The position numbers and the translations under genes were made by a program. DNA of 50,169 bases from Hydrocarboniphaga sp. (GTDB lineage Bacteria > Pseudomonadota > Gammaproteobacteria > Nevskiales > Nevskiaceae): the NCBI RefSeq assembly GCF_028291725.1, contig NZ_JAQGNT010000015.1:1-50169 (forward strand). The letters run 5' to 3'. Under the pieces are notes generated by a model, which was not told the DNA's origin, searched no databases, and saw only the letters and a list, made by a program, of their open reading frames with translations. Below are positions 7,265 through 16,521 of the stretch, one piece after another. Position 1 is the stretch's first letter. Each line of letters opens with the position of its first letter.

Positions 7265-10200
7265 GTGCTAGGGAAACCGAGGCTGGGAAGGACGGCGGCG
7301 GTTTTGCTGTTGTCGGTGGCCGCGACTGGGGCGGCGGCCGGCTCCGATTCCCTGCCATCGCGGCTGATCCTGCGTTATCAAGCTTCCAGCGATCCGGACT
7401 ACAGGCTCGCAACTGCAAGCGCAACGCAGGCTCGCATCGACCGCGTGTCGGTGCTGGCCGGCCGGCCCCTGAAATTGCTGCGCACGCTGGCAACCGGAGC
7501 CTTGCTGGTCGATGTCGGCGATTCGTCCGGACTCGATGCCGCCGCCCTGGAACAGCTGGCGGACCGGCTCCGGCGCCGCGCCCCGGCCGGGCTGTTGTCG
7601 GTGGAGCCCGACCGCCGCATGCAGGCGGCGCTGACGCCCAACGACCCGTACCTCGGCAACCAATGGGCACTGGCCGGCCCGGCGCAGAGCAACGGTACCG
7701 CCGGCGTCAATGCCTTCCCGGCCTGGGACATCACCACGGGTGCCGGCGCCGTGGTTGCGGTGATCGACACCGGCTACCGCCCGCATGCCGACCTGGCCAG
7801 CCAGGTCGTTGCCCAGTACGACTTCATCTCCGACACCAGCAACAGCAACGACGGCAACGGCCGCGATGCCGACGCCCAGGACCCGGGCGACTACCGTACC
7901 TCGGGCCAGTGCGGCGGCTCGGCCAGCACCAGCAGCTGGCACGGCACGCACGTCGCCGGCACCATCGCGGCGATCACCAACAACTCGCTCGGCGTCGCCG
8001 GTGTCGCCTTCGGCTCAAAACTGGTGATCGCGCGCGTGCTCGGCGCCTGCGGCGGCTATACCTCGGACATCAGCGACGCGATCGTCTGGGCCTCCGGCGG
8101 CAGCGTGTCCGGTGTGCCGACCAATCCGCAGCCGGCGAACGTGATCAACATGAGCCTGGGCGGCGGCTATCCGTGCTCGGCCTCGCCGGAGCTGCAGACT
8201 GCGATCAGCAGCGCGCGCAGCCGCAACACCAGCGTGGTCGTCGCGGCCGGAAATTCGGCGATGGATGCGAGCAACTTCTCGCCGGCGAGCTGCAGCGGCG
8301 TGATCGCCGTCGCCAGCGTCGGCGAGACCGGCGCGCGTGCCTACTATTCCAACTACGGCAATGTCGTCGACATCGCCGCGCCCGGCGGCGACTCGAGCGT
8401 CGGCACCACGATTCTGTCGACCTACAACAACGGCGCGACCACGCCCGGCGCCGATTCGTATGCGTACTTGCAAGGCACCAGCATGGCCTCGCCCAATGCT
8501 GCGGGCGTGGTCGCGCTGCTGTATTCGTTGCAGCCGGCACTGACGCCGGACGAGGCCGAGACGGCGATCACCAGCACGGCTCGCGCGTTCACCGCCAGCT
8601 GCAGCGGCTGCGGCGCGGGGCTGATCGACGCGACGCTCGCGCTGGGCGCGATCACACCCGGCCCCGGCTCGCTGAGCTTCGGCAGTGCCAGTTACGGCGT
8701 CGCCGAGAATGTCGGCACCGCGAGCATCAGCGTGCTGCGCGGCGGTGGCAGTGCCGGCGCTATCAGCGTCGCGTACGCTACAGCCAACGGCACGGCGACC
8801 GCCGGCAGCGATTACGGCGCCAGCAGCGGCACGCTGTCCTGGGCCGACGGCGACAACACCGCCAAAACCATCAGCGTTGCGGTCATCGACGATGCCGCCG
8901 CGGAGGCAACGGAAACGGTGACGCTGTCGCTGTCCTCGCCCGGCGGCGGCGCAACGCTGGGCTCGACCCGGAATGCGACGCTGTCGATCACCGACAACGA
9001 CAGCGCGCCGGGTAGCTTGGCGCTGTCATCGGCTGCCTATAGCCTGGCCGAGAATGGCGGCAGCGTGACCATAACGGTAACGCGCAGCGGCGGCTCCAAC
9101 GGCGCGGCCTCGGTTGATTACGCGAGCGCCAACGGCAGCGCCGCCGCCGGCAGCGACTACACGGCCAAGAGCGGAACCCTGACCTGGGCCTCGCGCGATG
9201 CGGCCAGCAAGACCTTCACGATAGTGATCGCCAACGACACGCTGTCGGAGAGCAACGAAACGCTGCAGGTCCGCCTGAGCGCGGCCAGCGGCGCCAGCCT
9301 CGGCAGCCCGGCGACCGCGACCGTCACGATCAACGACGACGACACCAGCACCGCGGCCGGCAATCTGGCATTTTCCAGTTCGAGCTGGACGGCCGCGGAG
9401 AACGCGGGCGTTGCGACGATTACGGTCAAGCGATCCGGCGGCAGTGCGGGCGCGGTCACGGTCGGCTATGCCTCGTCCAACGGCACCGCGACCGCTGGCA
9501 GTGACTACACCGCAGTCAGCGGCACGCTGTCCTGGGCCAATGGCGACGCGGCCAACAAGACGTTCGCGCTGCCGATCAGCGACGACGCCGCCGCCGAGGC
9601 GAACGAGACGGTCAATTTCACCTTGAGCGCGCCCACCGGCGGCGCGACGCTGGGCACGACCAAGACTTCGCTGCTGAGCATCACTGACAACGACGGCGCG
9701 CCAGGCAGCATCGCGGTGGGGTCGGCGACCTACAGCGTGCTCGAATCGGCGGGCTCGGTCGCGATCACCGTCACGCGTACTGGCGGCAGCACCGGCTCGG
9801 CTTCCATCGACTACGCGACCGCCAACGGCTCGGCCGTGGCCGGCAGCGACTACACGGCCAAGAGCGGCACGCTGACCTGGGCCAGCGGCGACGCGGCCAG
9901 CAAGACTTTCACGATCGCGATTGCCAACGACACGCTGTCGGAGAGCAACGAGACGCTGCAGGTCCGACTCAGCTCGGCCACCGGTGCGAGCCTCGGCAGC
10001 CCGGCGACCGCGACGGTCACGATCACCGACGACGACACCGGCACCACCGCCGGCAATCTGGCATTTTCCAGTTCGAGTTGGACGGCCGCGGAGAACGCGG
10101 GCGTGGCGACGATCACGGTCAAGCGATCCGGCGGCAGTGCCGGCGCGGTCACGGTCGGCTATGCCTCGTCGAATGGCAGCGCGACCGCCGGCAGCGACTA

Positions 10201-10732
10201 CAGTGCGGTCAGCGGCACGCTGTCCTGGGCCAATGGCGACGCGGCCAACAAGACGTTCACGCTGCCGATCAGCGACGACGCTGCTGCCGAGGCGAACGAG
10301 ACGGTCAACTTCACGCTGAGCGCGCCCACCGGCGGCGCGACGCTGGGCACGACCAAGACTTCATTGCTGACCATCACCGACAACGATGGTGCGCCGGGCA
10401 CGATCGCGCTGTCGTCGGCGACCTACGGTATTTCGGAAGCCGGTGGCTCGGTGACGATCACGGTCAGCCGCTCCGGCGGCGCCACCGGCTCGGCCTCGAT
10501 CGATTACACCACCGCCAACGGCTCGGCCGTGGCCGGCAGCGACTACACGGCCAAGAGCGGGACGCTGACCTGGGCCAATGGCGATGCGGCGAACAAGACT
10601 TTCACTGTGGTGATCGCCAACGACACACTCAGGGAAACTGCTGAAACCCTGCAGGTTCGCCTCAGCGGCGCGGTGACCGCGACATTGGGCAGCCCTGCCA
10701 GCGCGACCGTCACGATCACCGACAACGATTGA
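7265..10732 (+). CDS. Secreted subtilisin-like (S8) protease with six Calx-beta domains
   Basis: Protein of 1155 residues from GTG 7265 (GGGAG upstream). A signal peptide covers about residues 1-25 and a propeptide runs to about 120. The S8 catalytic domain has Asp168 (VVAVIDTGY), His226 (SWHGTHVAGT), Asn330 (VVAAGN) and Ser406 (GTSMASPNAAG). From about residue 468 six tandem Calx-beta domains of about 110 residues follow, each beginning with a SAxYxxxEN/E motif and ending in ITDND or INDDD calcium-binding turns. The protein stops exactly at the end of domain six, with no autotransporter barrel or sorting tail. Domains 2/4/6 and 3/5 are close copies at a 693-base period. The role is probably extracellular or surface, calcium-stabilised protein degradation. 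Confidence 0.93.
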   Translation: MLGKPRLGRTAAVLLLSVAATGAAAGSDSLPSRLILRYQASSDPDYRLATASATQARIDRVSVLAGRPLKLLRTLATGALLVDVGDSSGLDAAALEQLADRLRRRAPAGLLSVEPDRRMQAALTPNDPYLGNQWALAGPAQSNGTAGVNAFPAWDITTGAGAVVAVIDTGYRPHADLASQVVAQYDFISDTSNSNDGNGRDADAQDPGDYRTSGQCGGSASTSSWHGTHVAGTIAAITNNSLGVAGVAFGSKLVIARVLGACGGYTSDISDAIVWASGGSVSGVPTNPQPANVINMSLGGGYPCSASPELQTAISSARSRNTSVVVAAGNSAMDASNFSPASCSGVIAVASVGETGARAYYSNYGNVVDIAAPGGDSSVGTTILSTYNNGATTPGADSYAYLQGTSMASPNAAGVVALLYSLQPALTPDEAETAITSTARAFTASCSGCGAGLIDATLALGAITPGPGSLSFGSASYGVAENVGTASISVLRGGGSAGAISVAYATANGTATAGSDYGASSGTLSWADGDNTAKTISVAVIDDAAAEATETVTLSLSSPGGGATLGSTRNATLSITDNDSAPGSLALSSAAYSLAENGGSVTITVTRSGGSNGAASVDYASANGSAAAGSDYTAKSGTLTWASRDAASKTFTIVIANDTLSESNETLQVRLSAASGASLGSPATATVTINDDDTSTAAGNLAFSSSSWTAAENAGVATITVKRSGGSAGAVTVGYASSNGTATAGSDYTAVSGTLSWANGDAANKTFALPISDDAAAEANETVNFTLSAPTGGATLGTTKTSLLSITDNDGAPGSIAVGSATYSVLESAGSVAITVTRTGGSTGSASIDYATANGSAVAGSDYTAKSGTLTWASGDAASKTFTIAIANDTLSESNETLQVRLSSATGASLGSPATATVTITDDDTGTTAGNLAFSSSSWTAAENAGVATITVKRSGGSAGAVTVGYASSNGSATAGSDYSAVSGTLSWANGDAANKTFTLPISDDAAAEANETVNFTLSAPTGGATLGTTKTSLLTITDNDGAPGTIALSSATYGISEAGGSVTITVSRSGGATGSASIDYTTANGSAVAGSDYTAKSGTLTWANGDAANKTFTVVIANDTLRETAETLQVRLSGAVTATLGSPASATVTITDND

Positions 10733-10775
10733 CGGAGCACTTGCGATCGCGGCGGCGGCAGGCGCCAAATCTGGC

Positions 10776-11576
10776 ATGCCCCAACAAAAGCCTGCTGCCA
10801 TGTCCACCCAGATCGACGCCTTGATCAATCTGTTCGCCGGCACCGCGCGGCTATGGCGCGGCACGCTCGCCCATCGGCACACCGAGCCGCCGGCGAAAAT
10901 GCTGAAGCTCTACGACATCGAAGCCTGCTCATACTGCCGCCTGGTGCGCGAGACGCTGACCGAGCTGGATCTCGACGCGATGATCCTGCCCTGCCCGAAG
11001 AACGGCACGCGCTTTCGCGGCGAGGCGAGAGCGGTCGGCGGTAAAACCCAGTTCCCCTTGCTGGTTGACGACAACACCGGCACGGTGCTCTACGAATCCG
11101 CGGACATCATCGACTACTTGCACCGCCGCTACGCACGCGGCAAGCGTCGCAGCGCTCTGCTGCATCCGCTGGCGGTGCTGAGTTCGCAGGCTGCGTCGGT
11201 GCTGATGATCCGTGCAGGCGGATTCACCGGCATGCGCGCGCTGCCGTCGCGCGCGCCCGCGCAGCCGCTGGAGCTGTTCAGTTTCGAGGCCAGCCCGTTC
11301 TCCAAGCCGGTACGTGCCCGCATGTGCGAGCTTGAGTTGCCGTATCGGCTGCGCAACACCGGCAAGGGTGGCTGGAAAGACTTCGGTCCGCCGGGTTTTC
11401 GCGACACGCTGTTCAAGGGCGAGATGCGCACTACGCGCAATCGCCGCTGGCTCGCCGACAACACCGGCCAGGTGCAGGTGCCGTATCTGATCGACGACAA
11501 CACCGGCACCGCGATGTACGAGTCGGGCGACATACTCAAGTACCTGGATCGCACCTATCTGCTGCATAAGGACTAG
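10776..11576 (+). CDS. Tandem glutathione S-transferase N-terminal domain protein
   Basis: 266 residues, or 258 if started at the ATG at 10800; neither start has a strong ribosome binding site. Two thioredoxin-fold GST N-terminal domains are arranged in tandem (about residues 41-125 and 165-262), each with the signature [FY]LxDDNTGTxxYES. The first has a CSYC active-site motif near residue 51. In the second the equivalent position reads ASPFSKPV, with both cysteines lost. There is no GST C-terminal helical domain. Related two-domain proteins are known in plants and bacteria without firm function. A disulfide or glutathione-dependent role is likely for the first domain only. Confidence 0.8.
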   Translation: MPQQKPAAMSTQIDALINLFAGTARLWRGTLAHRHTEPPAKMLKLYDIEACSYCRLVRETLTELDLDAMILPCPKNGTRFRGEARAVGGKTQFPLLVDDNTGTVLYESADIIDYLHRRYARGKRRSALLHPLAVLSSQAASVLMIRAGGFTGMRALPSRAPAQPLELFSFEASPFSKPVRARMCELELPYRLRNTGKGGWKDFGPPGFRDTLFKGEMRTTRNRRWLADNTGQVQVPYLIDDNTGTAMYESGDILKYLDRTYLLHKD

Positions 11577-11698
11577 CCCGCTCTCGATGCGAAGCTGAGC
11601 GACAACTGAAGGCTCGGCTCAGTTCGAGTTCATCGCATCCCTCTATGTTGCAGGTACTGAACGCATCTGGCGTTCGTCGAAACAAGGTAGGAATTCCG

Positions 11699-12088
11699 AT
11701 GAACAATTTAGCTGCTGGTATTGGTGGTGCCGTCGCCGTCGTGGTGATTGGCGCTTCGGCGATAGTGTTTGCGAACCGCTCGACCGGTGATGGCGACAGC
11801 ACCCAGGTCGCTGCCGCCAACACCAGCCATACCGGCAGCCATACCGAATGCACGCAGGAAAAAGTCGTGACCAACAAGGAGTGGGGCGCCAAGTCGGTGG
11901 TCGGCACGCTGCTCGGCGGCGCTGCCGGCGGCGCACTCGGCCACCAGATCGGCGGCGGCCACGGCAAGGATGCCGCGACCGCGGTTGGCGCCGTCGGTGG
12001 CGCCTATGTCGGCCACGAAGTCGCGAACAAGAACTTCCCCGACCAGCAAGTGAGCTATCGCGAAAACTGCCGCAACGTTCCGGGCTGA
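11699..12088 (+). CDS. Glycine-zipper 2TM domain protein
   Basis: The start is ATG 11699 (MNNLAAGIGG), preceded by AGGTAGGA; an upstream in-frame ATG at 11645 is less likely. 129 residues: an N-terminal membrane segment or uncleaved signal (about 5-25), then a polar spacer rich in Thr, Ser and His, then SVVGTLLGGAAGGALGHQIGGGHGKDAATAVGAVGGAYVGHEV, a glycine-zipper hairpin as in the Rick_17kDa/SlyB family. Two cysteines (ECTQEK and ENCRNVPG) may form a disulfide. It probably sits in the cell envelope; function is unknown. An intrinsic terminator follows the stop. Confidence 0.8.
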   Translation: MNNLAAGIGGAVAVVVIGASAIVFANRSTGDGDSTQVAAANTSHTGSHTECTQEKVVTNKEWGAKSVVGTLLGGAAGGALGHQIGGGHGKDAATAVGAVGGAYVGHEVANKNFPDQQVSYRENCRNVPG

Positions 12089-12111
12089 ACCCGGGGTCGC
12101 GCTTGCAATGC

Positions 12112-12143
12112 AAAAGGGTGAGCCATGATGGCTCGCCCTTTTT
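12112..12143 (+). terminator. Rho-independent terminator after the glycine-zipper gene
   Basis: AAAGGGTGAGCC-ATGAT-GGCTCGCCCTTT followed by T residues: a 12-bp stem with one G-T pair and a U tract, 24 bases after the stop codon. Confidence 0.9.
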
Positions 12144-12205
12144 GTTGTCCGACGGATCGCCGGTTCGCCTGCATAATGTGAGCCGTGCATTCGCAGAGCC
12201 GTGTC

Positions 12206-12622
12206 GTGAGCCTGAGCATCAATCCCCATTTGTCGATCGGCCTGAGCGAGATCGAGCTGACATCGACTCGTTCGCAGGGCAACGGCGGACAGAACGTCAA
12301 CAAGACCGAGTCGGCGGTGCAGCTGCGTTTCGACATCCAGGCTTCGTCGCTGCCGGGCGATGTGAAGCAGCGGCTGTTGAAGCGCCGCGACCAGCGCATC
12401 ACCACCGAAGGGCAGGTGGTGATCAAGGCGCAGCAGTATCGCAGCCAGGACCAGAATCGCGCGGCTGCGCTGGAGCGCCTGCGCGTGATGATCGCCGCTG
12501 CCGCCGAAGTGCCGCGCGTGCGCAAGGCGACTCGGCCGACCGCCAGTTCCAAGCGCCGCCGCGTCGCCGACAAGCTGCATCAGGGCAAGATCAAGGCCCT
12601 GCGCAGCAGCAAGGACGATTGA
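12206..12622 (+). CDS. arfB: Ribosome rescue hydrolase ArfB (YaeJ)
   Basis: A class-I release-factor-like peptidyl-tRNA hydrolase that rescues stalled ribosomes. The GGQ catalytic motif (SQGNGGQNVNKTESAVQLRF) is followed by a small domain and a basic C-terminal tail (ATRPTASSKRRRVADKLHQGKIKALRSS) that in ArfB enters the empty mRNA channel. GTG 12206 (VSLSINPHL) places GGQ at residues 27-29, like E. coli ArfB, and gives 138 residues; GTG 12185 would add seven. It is monocistronic and converges with the dioxygenase gene. Confidence 0.93.
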   Translation: MSLSINPHLSIGLSEIELTSTRSQGNGGQNVNKTESAVQLRFDIQASSLPGDVKQRLLKRRDQRITTEGQVVIKAQQYRSQDQNRAAALERLRVMIAAAAEVPRVRKATRPTASSKRRRVADKLHQGKIKALRSSKDD

Positions 12623-12648
12623 GCTGCGACGCTCATCGCACCGGAAGA

Positions 12649-13464
12649 TCAGCCGAAGCGGAACCCCGAAGTCGCAATCTTCCAGACCTGCTCGCCGAAC
12701 ACCCGCTGGCCGGTATCGTCAGCCGCAGCGCCGGCGACGACCATCAGCGGCAACAGATGTTCTTCGCGAGGATGCGCGGCGCGCGCCGATGGCGCGCGCT
12801 CCCATTCGCGCAGCAGGGCTTCGCGATCGGCGGATGTGTGCTGCGTCATCGCAGTGCTCAGCCAGCTGTCGAATTCGGCCGCGGCCTGTTCGCCGGCGCC
12901 GCCGTAGCCGCGCATGTTGTGATAGCTGTAGCCGCTGCCCACAATCAGCACGCCTTCGTCGCGCAGCGGCGCCAGAGCGCGGCCTGCCGCGATATGTTCG
13001 GCCGGGCTCAGCCCGCGTTTCAGTGACAGCTGCACGATCGGCACGTCGGCCTGCGGATAGATCAGCTTGAACGGGATGAAGACGCCGTGATCCCAGCCGC
13101 GCGCCGCATCGATCTGCGCGCTGAGCCCTGCACCGCTGAGCAGCGAGCTGATGCGCTGTGCGAGTTCAGGCGCGCCCGGCGCCGGATACCTCAGCTGGTA
13201 CGTGTGCGGCGGAAAGCCCTGGTAGTCGTAGATCAGCGCCGGTTGCGCGGCGCCGGTCACCGAGAACGATGGCGCCTCCCAGTGCGCGGACACCACGATC
13301 ACCGCTTTCGGCCTGGCGCCGACCTCGGCGCCGATGCGGCTCAGCCAGGCGCCGAGACTCTTCCAGGTATCCGGCGGATTCCAGTCCATGAAAAAACAGG
13401 GTCCGCCGCCATGCGGGATGAAGTAGGTTGGCAGACGCTCGCTGCTGATTTCGGTGTCGCTCAT
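12649..13464 (-). CDS. DODA-type extradiol dioxygenase (LigB-like, YgiD family)
   Basis: 271 residues. The conserved iron/zinc ligands of the family are present: His18 (FIPHGGGPCFF), His61 (VVSAHWEAPSF), and the later WDHGVFIPFKLIYP and GSGYSYHNMR histidines. E. coli YgiD, the best-studied relative, cleaves the ring of L-DOPA (4,5-extradiol). The physiological substrate here is unknown. The next gene on the same strand region, an alpha/beta hydrolase, lies 47 bases upstream and could be cotranscribed, but no aromatic catabolic pathway is nearby. Confidence 0.9.
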   Translation of the reverse strand: MSDTEISSERLPTYFIPHGGGPCFFMDWNPPDTWKSLGAWLSRIGAEVGARPKAVIVVSAHWEAPSFSVTGAAQPALIYDYQGFPPHTYQLRYPAPGAPELAQRISSLLSGAGLSAQIDAARGWDHGVFIPFKLIYPQADVPIVQLSLKRGLSPAEHIAAGRALAPLRDEGVLIVGSGYSYHNMRGYGGAGEQAAAEFDSWLSTAMTQHTSADREALLREWERAPSARAAHPREEHLLPLMVVAGAAADDTGQRVFGEQVWKIATSGFRFG

Positions 13465-13511
13465 GGCGGTTTCTTACCAATGCTCGGATATCGCCGCAAC
13501 GATGGGGACGT

Positions 13512-14375
13512 TCAGCCGTGGGGCAAGCCGCGCAGAAAATCGACGACGCTCTTGTTGAATGCATCATTCCTGTCGCCGGCGACCATGTGGCCGGCGCCGG
13601 CCACGTCGGCGACCTGCAGCTGCGGCAACAGCTGCCTGAATTCCTCGACGCCCGCCTGGCCGACGATGTCGCTCTCCATGCCGCGCACCAGCAAGGTCGG
13701 CACGTGCACGCCGCGACAGGCGGCGAGCATGAAACGCCCCATTTCAGGCGGCTCGGCGCGCTCCATCGATGAGATGAAGCGCGGGTCCCAGTGCCAGTGC
13801 AGGCGGCCATCGTCGCGCAGGCGCAGGTTCTTCATCAGGCCGCTGGGATCTTTCGGCCGCTTGCGCGTCGGGTAGTACGCGGCGACCGCGTCGGCCGCTT
13901 CTTCCAGGCTCGCGAAGCCCTGCGGATTCGCGCCCATGAATTCGCGGATTTTCTTCGAACCTTCGGCTTCGATTCGCGGCACTACGTCGACCATGACCAG
14001 CGCGCTGGCGATCGGCTCGGGGCTGTTGCCGATCAGGTACAGCGCGGTAGCGCCGCCCATCGACGCGCCGACCAGCGCCGGCAAACGCGGCAGCGTTGCG
14101 ATCACCGCGCGCAGATCGTTCGCCTGTGATTTGAATGTGTAGTCGGCATCGGCGGGCCAGTCGCTGTCGCCATGGCCGCGCGCGTCCAGGCTGATCACGT
14201 AGAAGCCCTGCTCGATCAGCTCGTGTTGCGCGCGGCGCCAGGAGTGCCGCGTCTGCCCGCCGCCGTGCAGCAGGATCACCGCCGGCGCCGAGGGATCGCC
14301 GCCCACGTCGCCGCACAGGCTGATGCCGGCTCCGGCGTAGCGCTCGGTACGGATGAGGCTGGCGGCATGGGTCAT
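13512..14375 (-). CDS. Alpha/beta-fold hydrolase
   Basis: 287 residues with an HGGGQTRHSW oxyanion loop near residue 37, nucleophile elbow VGASMGG (Ser105), an acid in the LVRGMESDIV region and the late His in GAGHMVAGD. The overall pattern (LDARGHGDSDWP, VVPRIEAEGSKKIREFM) is that of single-domain hydrolases acting on esters, haloalkanes or epoxides; the substrate cannot be told. It has no signal peptide. It lies upstream of the dioxygenase on the same strand and may share its transcript. Confidence 0.88.
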   Translation of the reverse strand: MTHAASLIRTERYAGAGISLCGDVGGDPSAPAVILLHGGGQTRHSWRRAQHELIEQGFYVISLDARGHGDSDWPADADYTFKSQANDLRAVIATLPRLPALVGASMGGATALYLIGNSPEPIASALVMVDVVPRIEAEGSKKIREFMGANPQGFASLEEAADAVAAYYPTRKRPKDPSGLMKNLRLRDDGRLHWHWDPRFISSMERAEPPEMGRFMLAACRGVHVPTLLVRGMESDIVGQAGVEEFRQLLPQLQVADVAGAGHMVAGDRNDAFNKSVVDFLRGLPHG

Positions 14376-14512
14376 CTTTGCGGTCCGGTTGCGTAGGGTG
14401 CCGCCATTGTAAGGCGGGCCGGCATTTCACTCTTGTGCTGCCGAGTCCGCCGCGCAAAGCTGGCGCCGATGATCTGCGGTTTGGGGACAGCAGCGTTTTT
14501 CCAAGGGGAAGC

Positions 14513-16481
14513 ATGTCGAACATCGCCTTGCGCACGGCCTGGGCCTGCGCGCTGCTCGTGTCCAACGCCGCTGCGCAGCAGCAGGCCGAAGGGCTGCCGA
14601 CGATAGCGGTCGGCGTCGAGGCGCAGACCTCGCCGATGCTCTCGCGTGCCGATGAAGCGGTCGCGGAGCCCGAAGAAGTCATCGTCACCGCGCAGAAGCG
14701 CTCGCAGAGCCTGCAGAGCGTGCCGCTGTCGGTTGGCGTGGTTGCAGCTGAAACTCTGGAGCAGAGCGGCAACTTCGACGCCGGCGCGCTGGAGAACTTC
14801 ATCCCGAACGTCGAGATCGATATCGATCCGCAGGCGCCGGTGATCGGCATCCGCGGCTACGACACCGAGACCGACAATGTCGGCTTCGAGCCGGCGGTCG
14901 GCCTGGTGTTCGACGATCTCGCGCTGGGCCGCGCCGAGTTCATTCCCGATGGCCTGTTCGACATGGATCGCGTCGAAGTGCTGCGCGGGCCGCAGGGCAC
15001 CTTGTTCGGTAAAAACACCATTGCCGGTGTGATCAACTTCCGAAGTTACGAGCCCGAGGACGCCCTTGCGGCCTCGCTGGCCCTGACCGGCGGCGACGAT
15101 CCGCTGCAGCGCCGCGCCGAGGCGATGCTGAATGTGCCGATCGGCGAGCACTATGCGGCGCGTGCTGCCGGCGTGTACTGGGACCGCGAAGGCGATGTCG
15201 ACAACAGCACGCTGAACCGTCACGAGAACACGCTCGGGCAGCGCGCTGCGCGGCTCAAGCTCGAAGGCGATCCCGGCGAGAACTGGCATGTCAGCCTGGC
15301 GGGCCAGTACTCCGACCTGCAGGTCGATTACGCGCCCTGGCAGCTGGATTCGGCGAGCCCGGCGGCGCTGCGTTATGCGCAGGGCTACGACAGCCGCACC
15401 GAGGACGATCCGCTCGACGCGCACACCGCGTTCAACACGCCGGGCTATGTCGACCGCTATTCCGATCTGGAGCGCGCGCTGGTCGATTACACGCTCGGTG
15501 ATCTGTGGGGTTCGCATGGCGTCAAGCTGACCACGGTCGTCGGTCATGCCGGCTTCAATCTGGCGACGATCATCGACGCCGACGTCAGCGCGGCCGACAT
15601 CATCACCACCGATTTCCGCGTCGACTACCAGCAGGATTCGGTGGAGTTGCGTCCCAGCGGCACCGCGGACTCGCTGTTCGGCCTTGCCGGCGAAGTCGAG
15701 TGGACGCTCGGTCTGTATGCTTTCCATTCCAAGCTCGAAAGCCACCTGGATGCGATTGCCGGCGACAACCTGGTCGATTTCGCCTTGAGTTCGGCCGGCC
15801 TGGAAGCGCTCGGCGCGCCCGATCTCGGGCCGCTGGGCACGATCATCGACAGCCTGCCGAACCTGCCCGGCGTGCCGATCAACGACAAGCTGCTGCGCGG
15901 CTTCTGGCAGGACACGCGTGGATTTCGACGGCGTGACCTACCAGACCTCGAACGCGGCGAAGGCGCAGCTGCAGGGCGTCGAGCTCGAGTCGCTGTGGCG
16001 GCCGGATATCGGCTGGTTCAACCTCGTCGCGTCGCTTGCGTTCTCCAAAGCCGAGTACGTGAAGTATCGCGACGCGCCCGCAGCCGGTGATGACGACAGC
16101 GGCTCGGACACCCAGGACCTGAGCGGCCGCACGCTGGCGAATGCGCCAACCGTCACCGGCACGCTGTCGCCGACGCTGGTGCTGGGCCTGCCCTGGAAGA
16201 TCACGGCCCGTTTTGGCATCGATGTTGCGTATCGCGGCGATCAGTATTCCGCGGTCGACCTGGATTCGCACAGCTTCCAGAATGCATACACGCTGCTCGG
16301 CGCGCATCTGCTGCTGGGTTCCGACGACAAGCGCTGGAGCTTCGTCGTCAACGGCAACAATCTCACCGACAAGCGCACGCTGGATCTGGTGTTCGACAAC
16401 AGTGTGTATGCGAACACGTATACCGCACAGCAGAGTCCGCTGCGCAGCGTGTCGGCGACGCTCAGGCTCGGCTTCTTTTAG
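14513..16481 (+). pseudogene. TonB-dependent receptor with internal out-of-frame deletion
   Basis: The start is ATG 14513 after AAGGGGAAGC. Signal peptide (ending near AAAQQQ), TonB box region EEVIVTAQKRSQSL, plug domain with VLRGPQGTLFGKNTIAGVINF, and the first half of the beta barrel read in one frame to about 15915. From about 15918 the barrel C-terminus (DFDGVTYQTSNAAKAQLQGVELE through NGNNLTDKRTLDLVF to the terminal VSATLRLGFF) continues in another frame. Relative to intact receptors of this family, roughly 200 barrel residues are missing between GFWQDT and FDGVTYQT. The first frame runs on as nonsense to 16090. No functional barrel can form, so this is a pseudogene unless the assembly is wrong. 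Intact relatives take up iron complexes or other nutrients. Confidence 0.88.
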
Positions 16482-16521
16482 CTGCCGTCATTCCCGCTTT
16501 AGCGGGAAAGACGCTATCGCG

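Noticed and set aside
7189-9015. 608-residue plus-strand frame within the protease gene
   Set aside because: Arg/Gln/His-rich frame-shifted reading of the S8 gene, no recognisable domain.
8600-10730. Possible CRISPR or satellite array in the protease
   Set aside because: The periodicity is in frame and corresponds to Calx-beta domains of about 345 bases; spacing and coding constraint exclude CRISPR.
16494-16512. Terminator after the TonB receptor
   Set aside because: The stem TTCCCGC-TTTA-GCGGGAA is clear but no U tract follows, so an intrinsic terminator is not supported.
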